From NCBI GenBank assembly GCA_964036275.1, contig OZ038436.1, positions 13,419,904-13,483,903 on the forward strand: DNA of 64,000 bases. The letters run 5' to 3'. Within the stretch, counting starts at the first letter, position 1. Each line of letters begins with the position of its first letter. A model generated the notes under the pieces. It was not told the DNA's origin and searched no databases. It was given only the letters and a program-made list of their open reading frames with translations. This DNA is from Litoditis marina. Its lineage: Eukaryota > Nematoda > Chromadorea > Rhabditida > Rhabditidae. Positions 1 through 14,400 of the stretch are shown here, piece after piece. A program made the position numbers and the translations under genes.

Positions 1-215
1 TATGTTAAAGAACAAATTTTAAATTTGACAATACAATAGTTTTGTATTGGAAAAAAATTGTTTTTGCTTTAGAACAGAATAAAAGGGTCACTTTTATGTC
101 TTCCAAATCGCCAGTAATAGAAACGTAACAAATTAATTCTGCTCAGTGTTGCTCCACAACTGGTTTATGGTGACTACGTTTCAACATGTGTGGTGTGGGA
201 AGGTATCGAACTCAC

Positions 216-1229
216 CAGTGTTTTCCGTGCGTCGGCCGTCTGCGCCACTCGGCTACTCATGTCTCGCAAATGTTCGATCTCCGTGCGAAGTTTAGCCAGC
301 TCATCCGGCTGAAAATACTACAATCAGTATTGAACTCGGACTAGTACCAGGTCGCTCCACCAGTCGTCAGATTTGAGTGGCAGCACTGCCGCAATGTTTA
401 GATTGTCCTTTCGATAGCACCGACATGCCAGAAAGTATGCTCAATGAAATGTTTCTCTACTTTCAATAAGAAAGAACTCATTTTACCAATAGTCGCGTTT
501 TGTTCTTTGTATGCAAGAAAAAAAATAAGTTTTTCTCTATTTTGGGAAATGAACGTTCGCTCCCGATCAGAAATATTCGGAGCCGGAAAATGCATTATCT
601 GTCCATTGAAGACGGCAACCCGAATTCTCTGAGGCGTAATTAACAGCCGATTTGCATATGTACGTAGGGGATTGACAAATATGGCATGGTCAGTCGCTCA
701 CGTATATCATGAGAGCTCGATTGAATCTACTCTAATTTGTCATGACAATGCGCCATACCAGCCAGTACTTGTCATTTGTCAGCTGTCATTCAACCACCCT
801 CCAGGGAAACCAGGTGCTTGTAAAACATGCACTTAATGTAGAACTCAGAAGCGAAACTGATCATTTTTGGTAGAAAATATGTAACTCACTTAACGAAAAT
901 CTGAATATCATACTTTGAAAATATGTTTTGTTCCTTGTCCAACATTGTAGGAATCTGTAGTTCTATTTTGAGAGAATGCAATGGTTAAAAATCGCATATA
1001 TGGTAGTAATACACATAATTGCACTTATTGTAACGTAGTAACTCATTCTTTTTCTCACCCTCAACTGTGCTTTTTCTACATGTCTGCCGAGATAGGCGAG
1101 TCTCTGATCGAATACTTCCATCAATTGAGCGTAGTCGTCATGTCTTCTGGTCAACTTGCTCACGGTATGTCGGTACCCATCCAACTCGCGGTTCATTTTA
1201 CGCAGTTCCGACTCGTATTTGTCGTTCAA
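216..1229 (-). CDS. unc-53: unc-53 exons 28-29: start of the coiled-coil region
   Basis: Exons at 1059-1229 and 216-308. They encode LNDKYESELRKMNRELDGYR, SKLTRRHDDYAQLMEVFDQR and PDELAKLRTEIEHLRDMSSR, heptad-like and rich in Leu, Glu, Arg and Lys, consistent with the NAV coiled coil and parallel to nematode UNC-53. Both exons are phase 0 at each end. Exon 29 ends CTG|GTGAGT, so coding continues beyond position 1 after the intron at 1-215. Confidence 0.92.
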
Positions 1230-4200
1230 CTAAAGACACATTTGAATCCCATACAGCAGTGATGAGGATCAATATTTCATCTATTTCTACATGAAAAATT
1301 TTGTGTGCTAAAATTAGACTTATGAAGTGAAACGTGAACAGACTTCACAAAATGTGCATTCATTGTGAGCTCTTGAATCCCAATAGGTTTCACACGTTAC
1401 ACGTGACCACAAATTGAGCAAGAGTTATGGAAATATTGGATTGGGAACGGTGAAAAATCGAACTGGTGTAAAAACTCATAACTTACCGAGGCGTAGGCGG
1501 TAGAACTGGCCAAAGACAACTGAGATCCCATAGGATCCGGCACAGAGTGTGAAGGACTGTGCTGCGGCTGGAATTGAAGTGAGTTATGAAACAAATTTCA
1601 TCTAGTATCAAAGTTTAGTGTTTTGAAATAACTTAGAACAGTATTGGGTGTAGTAATCAAAAACTATGTTACTTCTAGGTAGTATCGTGAAGTGTCTTGA
1701 ATAGCAAGGTTCAGAATACTGAGTTTGCATTTATAATGTAATGTATGAAATTATAATATAATTGCGCATTACGTTCTTTAAGTGTATGGAAAATGCGTGT
1801 TGTCTTCGTGTCTGCGAAGTCAATAACAAACTGAGGTGTTTGCAGCTCAAACTCCAACTCAAGTCGGCTCCTACCGTATACCCACCTCATCGGCTAATCG
1901 CTGTAACTGCATTGGATCCTTATAGGCGGCGTATATACTTTCAGAACGACTTCCACCACGTGCCGAAAGTGAACCTTCAAAATATGCACTGAGAAAATAG
2001 TTACAACAACATATTCTGACTTTCCATACAGTTAAGGTTATATAAAATTCAAATATTCAAACTGTTGTTGTTGAGTAGTAGTAGCACATACAGTTCAAAC
2101 TGAAACAGTTCGCTTGGAAATACATGAACAGCGTTAGGGAATAATCTAAGGTCTCTGCCATGAGTGAAACTGAAAACAGTTAATGTGTTGATCTCGAATA
2201 AACTCCCAGACACATAGTGATGGTAGCAAGCGAGGAAAGGAAAGAAGTTAGCAGCCATACCCTTGTTAGAGTGCACGGGGCTGGCAACAGACAGGGGCAT
2301 CCGTGCGCGCGGTCCGCGCGGACTCGCACCGCGCGCGCGCGGACTGCAGCGTCGCTGCGGACGCGGGGAGGGTTCCGACTCGAGCATGACCATGGAACGA
2401 GACATCCCGGAGGCGTTGAGGGAGGCTGAAGGCAGAGAGCGCTAAGGCTAGAAGCGAAAGCATGCAGGGACGAGACGACACAGAGTGGTTAAGAGAAAAT
2501 ATAAGGCCTTGCCCGTTGAAAAATATATGTAACATTTTATTTCTGTTCGAGAACAAAGTGTTAACTTAACAATACTAAGCCTCATATTTTTCGTCAGGAG
2601 GAAAAAAATATAGTTTGTTCTAGAACCGAGAAATGAGGCCACAAATGGGCAGGGATTATGTGCTTGTTATCAAGGGTGTTAGCAACGTCTCTCTGGAAGA
2701 ATTAGATGACCAGGTCACCATCCCGTGAGAAAAACACGAATTACAAATAGTTTCACTTGATCGAATATTGTGATCGCAGTCAACTGAAGCTTGCGAAATG
2801 TGCGTGATAATTATGAGCTCATTCCATACGCTTCTTTGATTGCCATCACGCTGTGTGTTAGTAGAAAGACTACTATTTTTAGTAATTGATCATTTTATGT
2901 AATCTGAGAAGTGTCAAAAGTACCATAATTTTGTTAGAAGTATCTACGAAAAAAACTGAAACATCCCGATTTTGCATAGCATACAAGGAGACGGCCCCCC
3001 ATGTTACATCATAAATTATTCATGTGCTTCAAGCGGGTCGCTAATAGAAAAGCTATTCCGAGCCGAACGAAAAAATGCTGGTTAGCAACAAAGTAAAGAT
3101 TGTTGTGTTAGTTGTTTGAGAGCTCTCGGAAAAAAATAAAAATCAAGACACAAATAATTACTATGTTACAAAACAACTGTCATCATCTATTCAATTGGCT
3201 GGAAATGCCATACTACCCTGATCACGCTAACGTGAAGATTTTGGTATGCTTGTTGGAGTCGAGCTCCAAACTTGGAAACTCGACATTTTGAGTTCTGCTA
3301 ACAACCGCAATGCATATACTAATTGACCTTTAATACTGTTTTTGTATTAGTTGGTAACTAACCAGTAACGGAGTGCCGATGTGAATCCTGTTGTTGTGGT
3401 ACCCTTCTGGGGGATACGAGGGCCATGGTATTCCGTTGGTCCCAGATGGACAGTCGACCGTCGTCCCCGTACATCTCAGAAAGATGACTCTTCCGGTCTA
3501 ACGAGTGATAACCGCCCAGAGAAGGCACTGGAAAACATTAATATGAAATTTCATGTTCTGTTCCATTTCATACTCATTCTTTCACAACGCTTCATTTCGA
3601 GGCGGTTATCATCATACAATCAGATATGGGGTTAACAGAGTTTGTATTTGTATCACTGCGGTTTCGATATATTGTAGGCAAACGAACCATCATTAGTTTT
3701 TCTTCCCAAAAGATTGGTTTCAAGCCGCTTCCCTCTCTCATTCTCACTTTGAAGTCAGTTTTTGCTATCGCGGCGATCGCGCGCGCTGAGTGGCAACATG
3801 GTCTGACAGGTGTGAGAAATTGCGCAACCTGGGAACCAGGCAGATGAAAGAAAGCCGACCGAATTATTTGAGAAAGCACACGCCGCGCACGCCACACTCA
3901 ATGTTCTTCAAAATAAACGTCTGAGTTTGGAGGTCATCGGGGAAGATTGTGAGGTAAACGATCAAGCAACTTACTAGTTGTAAAAAAAGTCACGTTATAC
4001 GTGAAATTTCTTGGAAACAATCGGAAATATTGAACTTCTTCATTTGAGGTCTTAAAAGTATTCACTGGCTAGTATTCAGTAGTCAAACGTTCAACTAATG
4101 ATTCTGCCCGGTTGGAAAGAGTGTACGGTAGTTATTACTTTGTCGAAGACTATACCTGTCTGATCTTTTCTGTTGGAAGATGCCCTGAGGGATCCACGTG

Positions 4201-7200
4201 AATGTACACTCAGTGTGTCTCCGTCAGCGGAAAGTGTCAAATGGGGACCGTATCCACCGGAAGTACCGTAACCGGGCGATCGGAGGGACTGAAATCAAAT
4301 CTAACGTTTTTCACGTAAAACCTACAGCTTTTAATGGCAAAACGTTTTGAAGAACATTCGTTTCGGAATCCAGCCAAACAAAAACTCAGAGGGGTGAACT
4401 GAAGAAGAGACTATTTTATGGTTACATGGTTTCACATGAGTGGTAACGTAATATATTACATAATTTGCAATATAATGAGTTCGAATGGGAGACACATTGG
4501 GTTCCATTTAACGTGTACCGTCAAATACTGCGTGAGGGAAACATTGTTTCGACGAGAACATTGTTTCAATGAAAAATATTGGAAAAAGGGTAGGTCTTTT
4601 AATTTTCAACAGAACTGTTTTAAATGAATAGTCGTAAGCGAAGTGGTGATAAGCGGCTGGCTGGGGGAATGCACTGTGTTTACGCATCTGCATAAGCAGT
4701 GCACAGCTGCTAGATTATTACAAAAGCATCTATCACTTAGAACTAAGCTGCCGTTGAATGAAAATAACTACTACGGCTAGCACACTTTTCGATGATAACA
4801 AAAACCCGATGGACTTTAGATAGGAAAACGATGGTAAAGGCAAATATTTGTATTGTTTGTACGCCACTAAATAAACATGTCTCATTGTCCAACAATGTCT
4901 TACTGGAAGTAAATACCTGTCACATGTGAAACAAATATCTATCAATCTATTCATCAATTACTATTGCGTGCGTGTTTTGCACGTTCCCCAAAGCTAACTC
5001 GCTCAAACTACGGAAACGAATCCCGGATCAGCACCTGTTGCCACATTCAACTCTTTACTACATCATAAATTATATTCCGCGATGATTCAAGATTTGGCGA
5101 TATTTGAGAGAGGACCGCGAAATTGGTCCCGAGAGGGGGGGGATATCCTAATTGAAGTCGATTAATGACTTTTGCCCAGCCAGCCCGCACCCTATTATTC
5201 GGCTGTTTACTGCCTTCTGGTAGAACCGCCGAGGAGAATTCGACCAGCTCAGAAACTAATTGGCCTCTCAACTATTTACAAGAAAACATTTAATGATGTT
5301 TAGTAGTTTATGGAAACGTATAAACAAATTGCCATACTATGTCAAGTTGCAAAACACTCAATTCCTCAAGCATGTAAAGGATATAAGGAGATTGTGTTCA
5401 ATGAAAAAATAAGTAAAGTTAGTTCAAAACAGCCACTTAGGTCATTTTTGTTCACTAGCATCATAATGCCTGTAAAAAAGTTCATGTGATTTCTTTCAGA
5501 AACAAGTAGTGTACGTCGCTAGTGAGTCATCGGCAAGTATACCCTAGTGTATCACGTACCGTTTACCTAACCACTAAGTTGACCAGGAATACAACTATTG
5601 GTATTCAAAGAATCCCATATTTTTCGGCTTCCGTGAGCTTCCGTGTCTCTATTGCAGAGATGCCAATTGTTGTCCCTACGCTAATCGTATTCAACACTTG
5701 AATGAACAGCAACCAGAGGAACCTCTACATTACATACCTAAGAAAACACCCCCCTAGATAGAAAAATAATATAATTCATCTAAACAATTCGACAAGACGA
5801 GAGAAGAATGCGGGAGTTAATTGAACAAGTTACACGTCTCTGAACAAGAAAATTGTTGGGTTCGACTCAACGATTGAATGTTAGGGTTTTTTTAGTTCAA
5901 ATGTGAACAAAACAGTAGCTCACTCCGATAACTAGTCACAAGAAGAAGTTTAGGTATGATATTATCGTCGACTATTTCAAGAGCCCAATGTGAAGGAGCA
6001 ATGGTTTTCATCTCCAAATATTTGTCGAAAACAGGGATATATGTTTGTTTTGTATCCAGTGTGCAATAGAGCGTGATTTGGACAATAGGGATAGCTAACC
6101 ATGTATTTGCCCACAACGAGAGATTGAAACAAAAGACGTGTGGTCTATACCAAACACCTCTCGATGTTCTACAGGAAAATGATTAACTTTGTAACTTCAT
6201 TAAAAAAATGTCTGCCGGGCCGTGCGAAGTTATCTGTGCCAAGTATATAACAACGTCGTTGTCTCAAACTTTCCAGTGTTCAAATTATATATCCCAAAAC
6301 TTCACCAGTGCACGACAAATATTCTATATCAGTCCGGTCACGACATATATGACCCATTCGACTGAGTTGGTAAGTCATATCGAGTTTGTGATATTGGGAT
6401 CCAGGTAGAAAATTAGAATTCCAGGTTGGAAAGTGTCTAGACATGCGGAGAAACGTGGCCGATATCACGTGAACTGTGCATAAACGTTGTACATATAAAG
6501 TTAACATGCAATAGGCGAAGTGAATTGTGTGCAGTGACATACTTTTGAATCTAGATAAGTACTTCACTGAATTCGGACTATCTGTTTCGAATGTGTAGAA
6601 AATGACGTACCCCACAGGCAGCTCCCCTCTGGCTGGTTCGACATTGCTGCAACAACTGGTGGAGGTTCTCCTGCTCAGCTACACGACGAGCACGACTGTC
6701 CATGGAGGAGGAGGAACTACGGGGACCTGAAGAGAACATTATATGTTTATCCGTGTTCTTTTTATTGATCCAGATTCAAAAAAGTGGCGGGGTTTGCAGC
6801 TCAAAAGCTCGCTTCAACTTCGTCTGAATTTGGAAATCTACGCCAAACTGATATCATCAGAGAATTTTTTTTGCTTTTTTGTTACTTTTCATGTGTGTTT
6901 CTCGATTTTTATGTCCGTTTTGCTGCCGTACGTTTACGACATATGTCATCTGTTCTTACAAATAGACAGTAGTCTATTAATCAACAAATGACCACCCACG
7001 GAAGATTCCCAGATGAACATGAGAAATGAGGAATTTCGAAACAGAATGGAAAACGTGAATAAATATGGGTTCACATATTTATTCATGTTTTTCGTTGTTA
7101 ATGTAACACTCAGGATAGACAGAATGGAACAGAAAAAAAAACTATTTGTTGTACTTTTCACCGATTCACAATTATTACAATTAAGTTTTTTCTCAAGTTC

Positions 7201-9843
7201 ATTTCAAGTCTAAGTAGGAAACTGAACATTGTAAAAAGACGGGAAAACTTTCCAAACAAATTTTTAGAATTTTGAGGAAACTTTTCACTCACCTCTCCCG
7301 TTGGAGCTTCTTGTGAACGGCTGATAGTCACTGGGCTTCCCATAAGTGGCGGCCGCCATTGGATGATCTCTGCAATTATCGAAATAATTATTTCTAAAGT
7401 TACTTTTACTCACTATTTTATTCAAACGCCAAATCGGACAATTACTGGTTCGGGTTATGTTTTCTCGCCACTGATCGAAGTTGGCCCTTAGTGAAGAGGA
7501 ATTTAATCGTAGTATGTGGTAGTAAACCTTGTCCCGTTTCCATTTTGATGAAACAAGTATTAGTGCAATACTCATAAATTGAAAGAACATGTGATAACAC
7601 CGCGAAAGAGCATGGAAGGAATTGTAGGAGTGAAGGGGTATGTAGATAAGCAAAGATGACAGTGTGAACACGTGATCGCAAAAAATATTTCACGTTTAAC
7701 GTGACTTTATCATTCAGTTGTAGTCTATACTGGAAGTCAACTGAATAGTCACGTACAGTTAGCATTCTAATGAGGCATAGTGCACTTTTTCATCGCACGT
7801 TTCTGAGTTCTGCTGTGTTCAACATGTTTTACGTGACTGTGCAATTGACTAGTAGTATAAAAAAGATGGTTATGTTGCATCTAACAAGCATTTCGTGGAC
7901 GTTTCATGGTGCCAGCTGCTTCGAAATTAGAGTCCCCGATAGGGGGGGGGGGGGGGGGACGGGCGGTCCCTTTGATAGGGCCCGGGCACCTGGCCCCAAC
8001 TATGCCCACTTACATGTTGCCAAGGTGATCTTGCCACCTCATCTATTTACAAGTTGAGAAACAACATCGGAGTCAACAACAACAACAACAACAACAATCA
8101 TGAGCTACTTGTGTTCTAGGTGGGAAATCTATGATGGTAACCGATAAACTCGTTAAAAATGCCAAAACAAAATATGACGTTCGAGAAACTCTACGACATA
8201 AATGAATTTGTTTACTGTTCACGGTTGATGATTATTTGTTGTGATTTTTCAAGGTAATGAAATCATTTTAATAGTCTATTTGAATGTTAGATACTTTATT
8301 TAAAAAATAATAATATTAGTAATAATATATATCAAAAAACTTACGGTCCACTGAGGTCGTCTGTTGAGATGTCGTCGAAATTCTCGGATATTCCACTGGA
8401 AAGCGAAGAACTGTCCTCGAAACTGAAAAGGGGGCGTGGCTTAGACATTTGCATATTGAATCAAAAGGAGAGCTAGAGTCAGTGTGGAGGAAACGGAGAA
8501 GAATATAGATTTACTTAATTGAACTTTACAAAATACCAATGCGGGTGAATAAGTTACCCGTAAACCGGCTGTTTGAATTTTCACTCTTTGAGCCTATTTG
8601 ACAAATATCGTTACAAAATACGGCTATAGTTGAGAAACTAGTTCAAGAAGATGAACATCGCTGTCTCTATTTCACTCCCCCTCTCTCACTATCTCTCTAC
8701 TAATTTCTTTCTTGCCCTCTCTCTTCTTCTCCCCTTTCTTTCTCTCTCTCTGCATTCATTTACTTTCTCAGTCTAGAGAGCAACAGTCATGACTAAGTCG
8801 TCAATGGCATTCCAGGTTTTGATCATAAAACTCATTGTGAAAGAGGTAATATTTTTTCGAATTCTCAGTTACAGTACAAGTGGGGGTGGGGGGGGGGGGG
8901 GGGAGGAGAATCGGAATGAGGTTATGTGACCATGGATAGGATTATACATTCAAGAGACCGGATCGAGTAGGATCATCGGGGTATAGTGAAATGAAAGTAG
9001 ATAGGGCTAGGGAGAGTAAAAGAGAGAGAGAGGGAAGAGAAAGAGTGGGAGAGAGAAAGAGAGAGAAAGAAAGAGGGGGAGAGGGAGAGAGAAGAGAAGG
9101 AGAGAGAATGACAAAAAGAGAGAGAGAGAGATAGAGAGAGAGAAAAGGAGAGAGAGCGAAGGAAAAGCAGACAGCGAGAGAGAAAGAGCAAAGGTAGCGA
9201 GTCGTACAGAGGTGTAAAAAGGCTGACGCTCTGATTGCTGGTTAGTCGAGGGAAAAAATGCAAAGGATCCGCCGCTGCAATTTATCTCAACTGGGCAAAT
9301 AAGAAGGAAAATCGCTAGTTCAAAGTAGTTACTATCCACGAGAACAGTTGATAGAACAAAAAATAAAAATGACATCTTTCGCATCTACCCAATGTAGTCA
9401 ACAAAGTTACGAAATTCCTTTTTACAGTAATGTGCTGAGTAAAATTTGTACTCCAAATCTGGTTTCGACCCTGATTCAAGACCATTTCGGGTTTAGGACA
9501 ACAGCACATGAATGTGCTGTTGTACTATACCATTCACAACGTCCCAGCTACGAGAATAAGTTTTGTTCGAATAAATACCCTAACAAAGTGTATTTTCATC
9601 TGTCAGCAGTGGATATGTATTGTAATATGACCCTGCTTGGGGGGGGAGGGCGGGGAAAGAATAGTGGTTTGTTAGAGGGAAAAGCAGGTCAAGAGCAGTC
9701 TATAGGTGTATGCAGATATGACATACGACGATTGAGTTAGAGCCACTGCCTTTTTAGAGCCGTTTTCACACACTCACACTCTATCCACCCTCTTCTCTCT
9801 GACTTTTTGTTCAGCTCTCTCTCTCTTTCTCGATTTCCCTCTC

Positions 9844-9878
<35 letters not shown>

Positions 9879-9967
9879 ATCTCACTCTCTCTCTTATTCT
9901 CTCGCTCACTCTCTTACTCTCGCTCTACCTATCTCTATCTCTCTCTCTCACTCACTCTCTCTCTCTC

Positions 9968-10009
<42 letters not shown>

Positions 10010-11433
10010 CCTCAGTCTCTATCGCCTCTCAGCCTATCGTGTCTTCACTATTCTTTCTATTCTCTCCATTCTCTCTTTGTTCATCCCTACTCCCATGTAC
10101 CTCTTTCTTGACACGCGCCATAAATTACTCCAGCCGGTACTCCAAGTTGTAAACAAAACTGACAGGTGAACTCGAAATAGTCCACCGAACAACAATTATG
10201 ATCCAAGAGAGACTACTCCAGTGAGAAGAAGAGCAAGATTTTCGTTTCAAACAAGGGATCTTGAGCTTTTGATGATTTGATCTTCCTAGCAGAGAAAAGC
10301 ACAACTTTCGGGTCAATATAACTTTTTTGAAAAACACTTTTTTCTTGAATTTAGAATAAATAATGTAATTAGTCCATGCTCCTAAGCCTAGCCGAGGGAG
10401 TCATATTTCGAACATAGAATCCCTAGGCAAACATATTATCAGTATACATCTATTTTTAACTTAGAAAATACATGAAAATATAGAAAAAGTCGTAACTAAA
10501 GTAGAAAAATTATAAAGTTCGATTCGTAGTAGTGAAGAAGCTTCTTTGAGATGACGAAATTGGACTACACTTCGCATTTCGCACAAAAGCGGTGAACAAT
10601 GCAAATATAAGTGCGATTAGGAGGGCTCTCGCTCCCAAATGACATATTAGTAGGAGGTAGGAGAGAGACAGAGAAAAGTATGGAAAAGAGGAGAAGAGAA
10701 GGAATAAGAAAGAGAGAGGGAGAAATAGAGAGGAGAGACGGATGAGACAGGGCAAGGAGAGAGAGAGAGAAAGAGGGGGGGGGGGGGGGGGGTGAGAGCT
10801 AGAGAGACTCTAGTTTGCAGTTGAAGAAACATATTTCCTAAATGAAAAGTGAGACCAAACAGCCTGTTGGAGCTAGTTCCGAACAGCATGACATTAATTG
10901 AACTGAAGTGTTTGGAACAAAAACATCAGTATGAATAAATGATAAGGATATCACCCCAACTTCTCGTTTCCGATTGTGAACTTGTCGTCAGAGATGAAGG
11001 AGAAGAACAAAAGTACAGAGAGAAGTAGAGAGACAAAGCGAGAGATAGAGAGAGTGATAGAGAGAAAGAGACGGATGAGAGAGAGAGAAAGAAAGAGAGA
11101 GCTCACGCAATGGTGGTATAGTCTGTTTCACGGAACAATAGCCCTCTACAGAAAGATTACAAAACTTTTAAGTGAATTTATCATATCTTGTAGGTGTTGT
11201 ACATAGTTTAAACTTTGTGATTTCGTTTTCCACTTTGGGTACTACAAGCATACAAAACAGTAAATCCTAAATTCTGTTTGCTGACTAGATAAATGCGTTT
11301 GAATTTTCGAAAGATTACTGTAGAAAGTCATCGATTGGTGAAACGAACTATATGTTGCCGTGGATTCTGTATGTAACGAAGGGAGAGAGCAGATAATCAA
11401 AGAGAGCAGCTCTTCAAAGAGAAAGGAAACGAA

Positions 11434-11464
<31 letters not shown>

Positions 11465-14400
11465 GCAAGAGAGATAGAAAGAGCTAACGCGATGGTGGTA
11501 TGTGGCCGTGGAGTAGATTGATATCTGACTAGGATTGATGTTTCTCTTCCCCTAAGATGAGTATCATTTGTATGGGATAACATCATGCCAATAGGGGGCA
11601 ATCTAATCCCATTGTCGCCCCAGATCAAAGCGAGATCAAAGACTCCCCCTAATGCATTCTTCCTGTTATGAACAGCCGAACACACACATTTAGAGGCATA
11701 ATTTTCATTATTACGTAATTGACATCGTTAACAAAGAATAAGCTATTAAGGTGAAATCAAAACAATTGAACCCTAAACTCTAAAACCAAGCTTCCACTCC
11801 CTGAGGCTACTAGCCGACTACTGCCTAACCTAAATGACCATTTATCACCAATTTTCATCAGTTTTCTCTGAGTAATATATAAAACGTTTGGTTTTGAACC
11901 ATATAAGCCACGCCAACTGTTGAATGCCCATAGTTCGACGTTTTTTGTCTCCAAAAGTTTAGGTTATGAAGACCCTGCTTAGAGTAATGGTCGAACTGAG
12001 CCGGTAGTGAGGTTTTGCAGGCGGGGGAAAAGTGATGAATCCATAGTTCAACGCGAACTTGTAGCAAACATTGAAAAAGTAGAAGGAAAAATAGGTAAAA
12101 GTTGCACAGTGCGCTCACGTCGCAACAAGGTGTCCATTGCGCCACTAATTAGTTATGACCAATTAAGCCTACAGACTTATAACCCATATTTATCTTATCT
12201 AGTCTAAAACGAACCACTATCTTATGTCTCGCCAAAACTTTGATTTGCATCAAGTCAACGAAATCTCTAACCAAAAAAAACTTAGGAAAGTGAATAGTTA
12301 TGTGAAAATGGGGTTTGAGAACGTGCAAGAAACCATATTTGCTAAAGTTGTTCACGTTTCCGCGACATTTTCTCTACAACTCACCGTCCGTTGAGCTTGT
12401 GTAGAATTAGCTTCTGCACAAAGGACATACTAAATAGTATAGTTGAATATGGAAATAGGTGCCGTATATGAGTATAATCGAATGAATGAATGGATACTAA
12501 TAGCCAACCAGGATATCAATAAGACGACGCTAAATGCAAATCGCCGTGTGTTGTAAAAGAAGGTGTGACGTGTAGTTGATATTTAGCTATACTTCCATCT
12601 CGTAGTGTATGAAGGTGAAGTAGGTCACGTGCAACAGAATGTTCACGTTTATTCTCGTTTCACGTCGCTTTCTACGAGTAGTAACGTCCTCGGAGGAAAG
12701 ATCAGCCTCGTCAGTATTCAAACTTCGAAATAAGTTAATTTCTCGAAAAGCTTGATGATGTTCCTTCAAAATATTATGTACAATGGTCGATTCCTGGCCA
12801 GGTACTATCTTCAACGATTTACTAGTGAATTCTGGGGTAGTCGAGGAAGAAGTGTGAGTAGTAGTAGTTGAATGTTGCAAGTGTGAGCATTTTGACTAGA
12901 GGGGGTCTTTGTTGCTTGTGAATAGCCGCGCCTTGGAAACCTGAGGGAACCCTGCTATTATGCACCTCAGATTATAGTTCGCACATTTCCCAACTGGACT
13001 TGGGCAGCTTGCCAATGGAATTTCAAAGCAGTTTTTGAACATGTTGAAAAACTTCAAAACAATAGAAATTTATGTGAAGGGTTCTCTCCCTTCGCTACAA
13101 TTCGTATTCAAAGAAACTTTTTGTAAATTATATGTTTTCTCTAAATAACAGTCTTCCCAAGTTTTTGGCACGCTGCCAACAAGTCCAGTTGGGAAATGTG
13201 AGCACTATACTCTCTCCGAAAGCACTAGCTCAAACACACCTTTTCTTCAATCAGCCTTGAGCAGATATTAGAAAGAATCTATGTTTTAGTGACGAACTAT
13301 GGTAAAATAAGAGCGAGGGGAGAGAAAAACAGAGAGAGAGAAAAAAGAGATGCAGACTATGCTTATTATGAGCACAGATGATCGTATTTCTCTCCCGGAA
13401 AGCACTAGCTCATACACACCTCACTCTCGACCAGCCTTGAGCAGAAACTTTGAAGAATTTTCTTTTAGGGACGTTAAGGCTCTAAACTAAGAAAGAAAGA
13501 GAAAACTGCACCAGTGCTTACTCGTTTCTGCAACTTTTACCAGAGCTTTGAAATACGGAATAGAAACGTGAATTTATCATTGCTACAAATTAACGTCAGC
13601 TGATTGATCATCGCAGCCAAGTTTCGACTGACCGATAAGAACTTTATGAACTGTGTTTTTTCAGTTTCCATAGTTTATCTATCATTCGATGAAAACATCA
13701 GTTGATAAAAATGAAAACAGAAAATGTTTATATTAGAGTAGAAACGGAATAAGTATGGTCATTTATGGAACTATTTACTCAAAAACTAAATTGTAGACTA
13801 CTCTGCTTATGTACTGCTAGATAACTGTGCTACCGCTAGACAGGTTGCAGAAGTTCTGAGCGCTGCAACTCCCCCCTCCCCTCTCTCTACTTCTCTCCGT
13901 GTTGTTCGAAACCTTGTGATGCGTATGTCGAACAAATAACTGTCACATTAGAAATCAGTCGGTGATCGGCATGAATTGAAATATGATTGACAGTTATGTG
14001 CAGATACAGCTGGCTTACAAAAAGAGCTGCGCAGCTGCAACAGTATGCCCGCACGTCCGGCACAATACACGCGCGTACGGTGTTTTTGTTTCCGCTATGA
14101 AAAAACTACAACTTTTTTGTATCAATCTTACTATTTTTTGTTTGTTGAGTTGTGATGGCACATTGAGGTGAAAGGTACAACACCAACTTACCCGAGTACC
14201 AAAAGTAGAGAGCAATGAATTCTGTATGTGAGAGAGAATAGAGAGAAAATAATCTGCAATTAGATTATTAAGAACAAGGATGATAGGTTTCCTAGTTCAG
14301 GCTCATTTTCCGATTGAACTCAGAGATTGCTTTTCCGGAAAGTCAGAGGAATAGTAGGGAAGAACAGATTGGAATCGACAACTACTCATCGACTTTTTCA

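Noticed and set aside
190..258. tRNA-like boxes on the minus strand (TAGCCGAGTGG and AGTTCGATACC)
   Set aside because: The A-box-like sequence is inside unc-53 exon 29 (MSSRVAQ) and the B-box-like sequence is its donor region. No cloverleaf forms.
5850..5890. T-arm-like GTTGGGTTCGACTCAAC followed by a T run
   Set aside because: No A box or acceptor stem at the proper distance. A simple hairpin.
9348..9740. 130-codon plus-strand frame antisense in an unc-53 intron
   Set aside because: The frame includes a Gly run from a G tract and has no recognisable domain. Probably chance.
9007..10169. Long open frames of Ser/Leu or Arg/Glu repeats
   Set aside because: They are translations of GA/CT microsatellites. 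The same applies to frames at 14327, 14814, 17183, 35923, 42913 and 46355.
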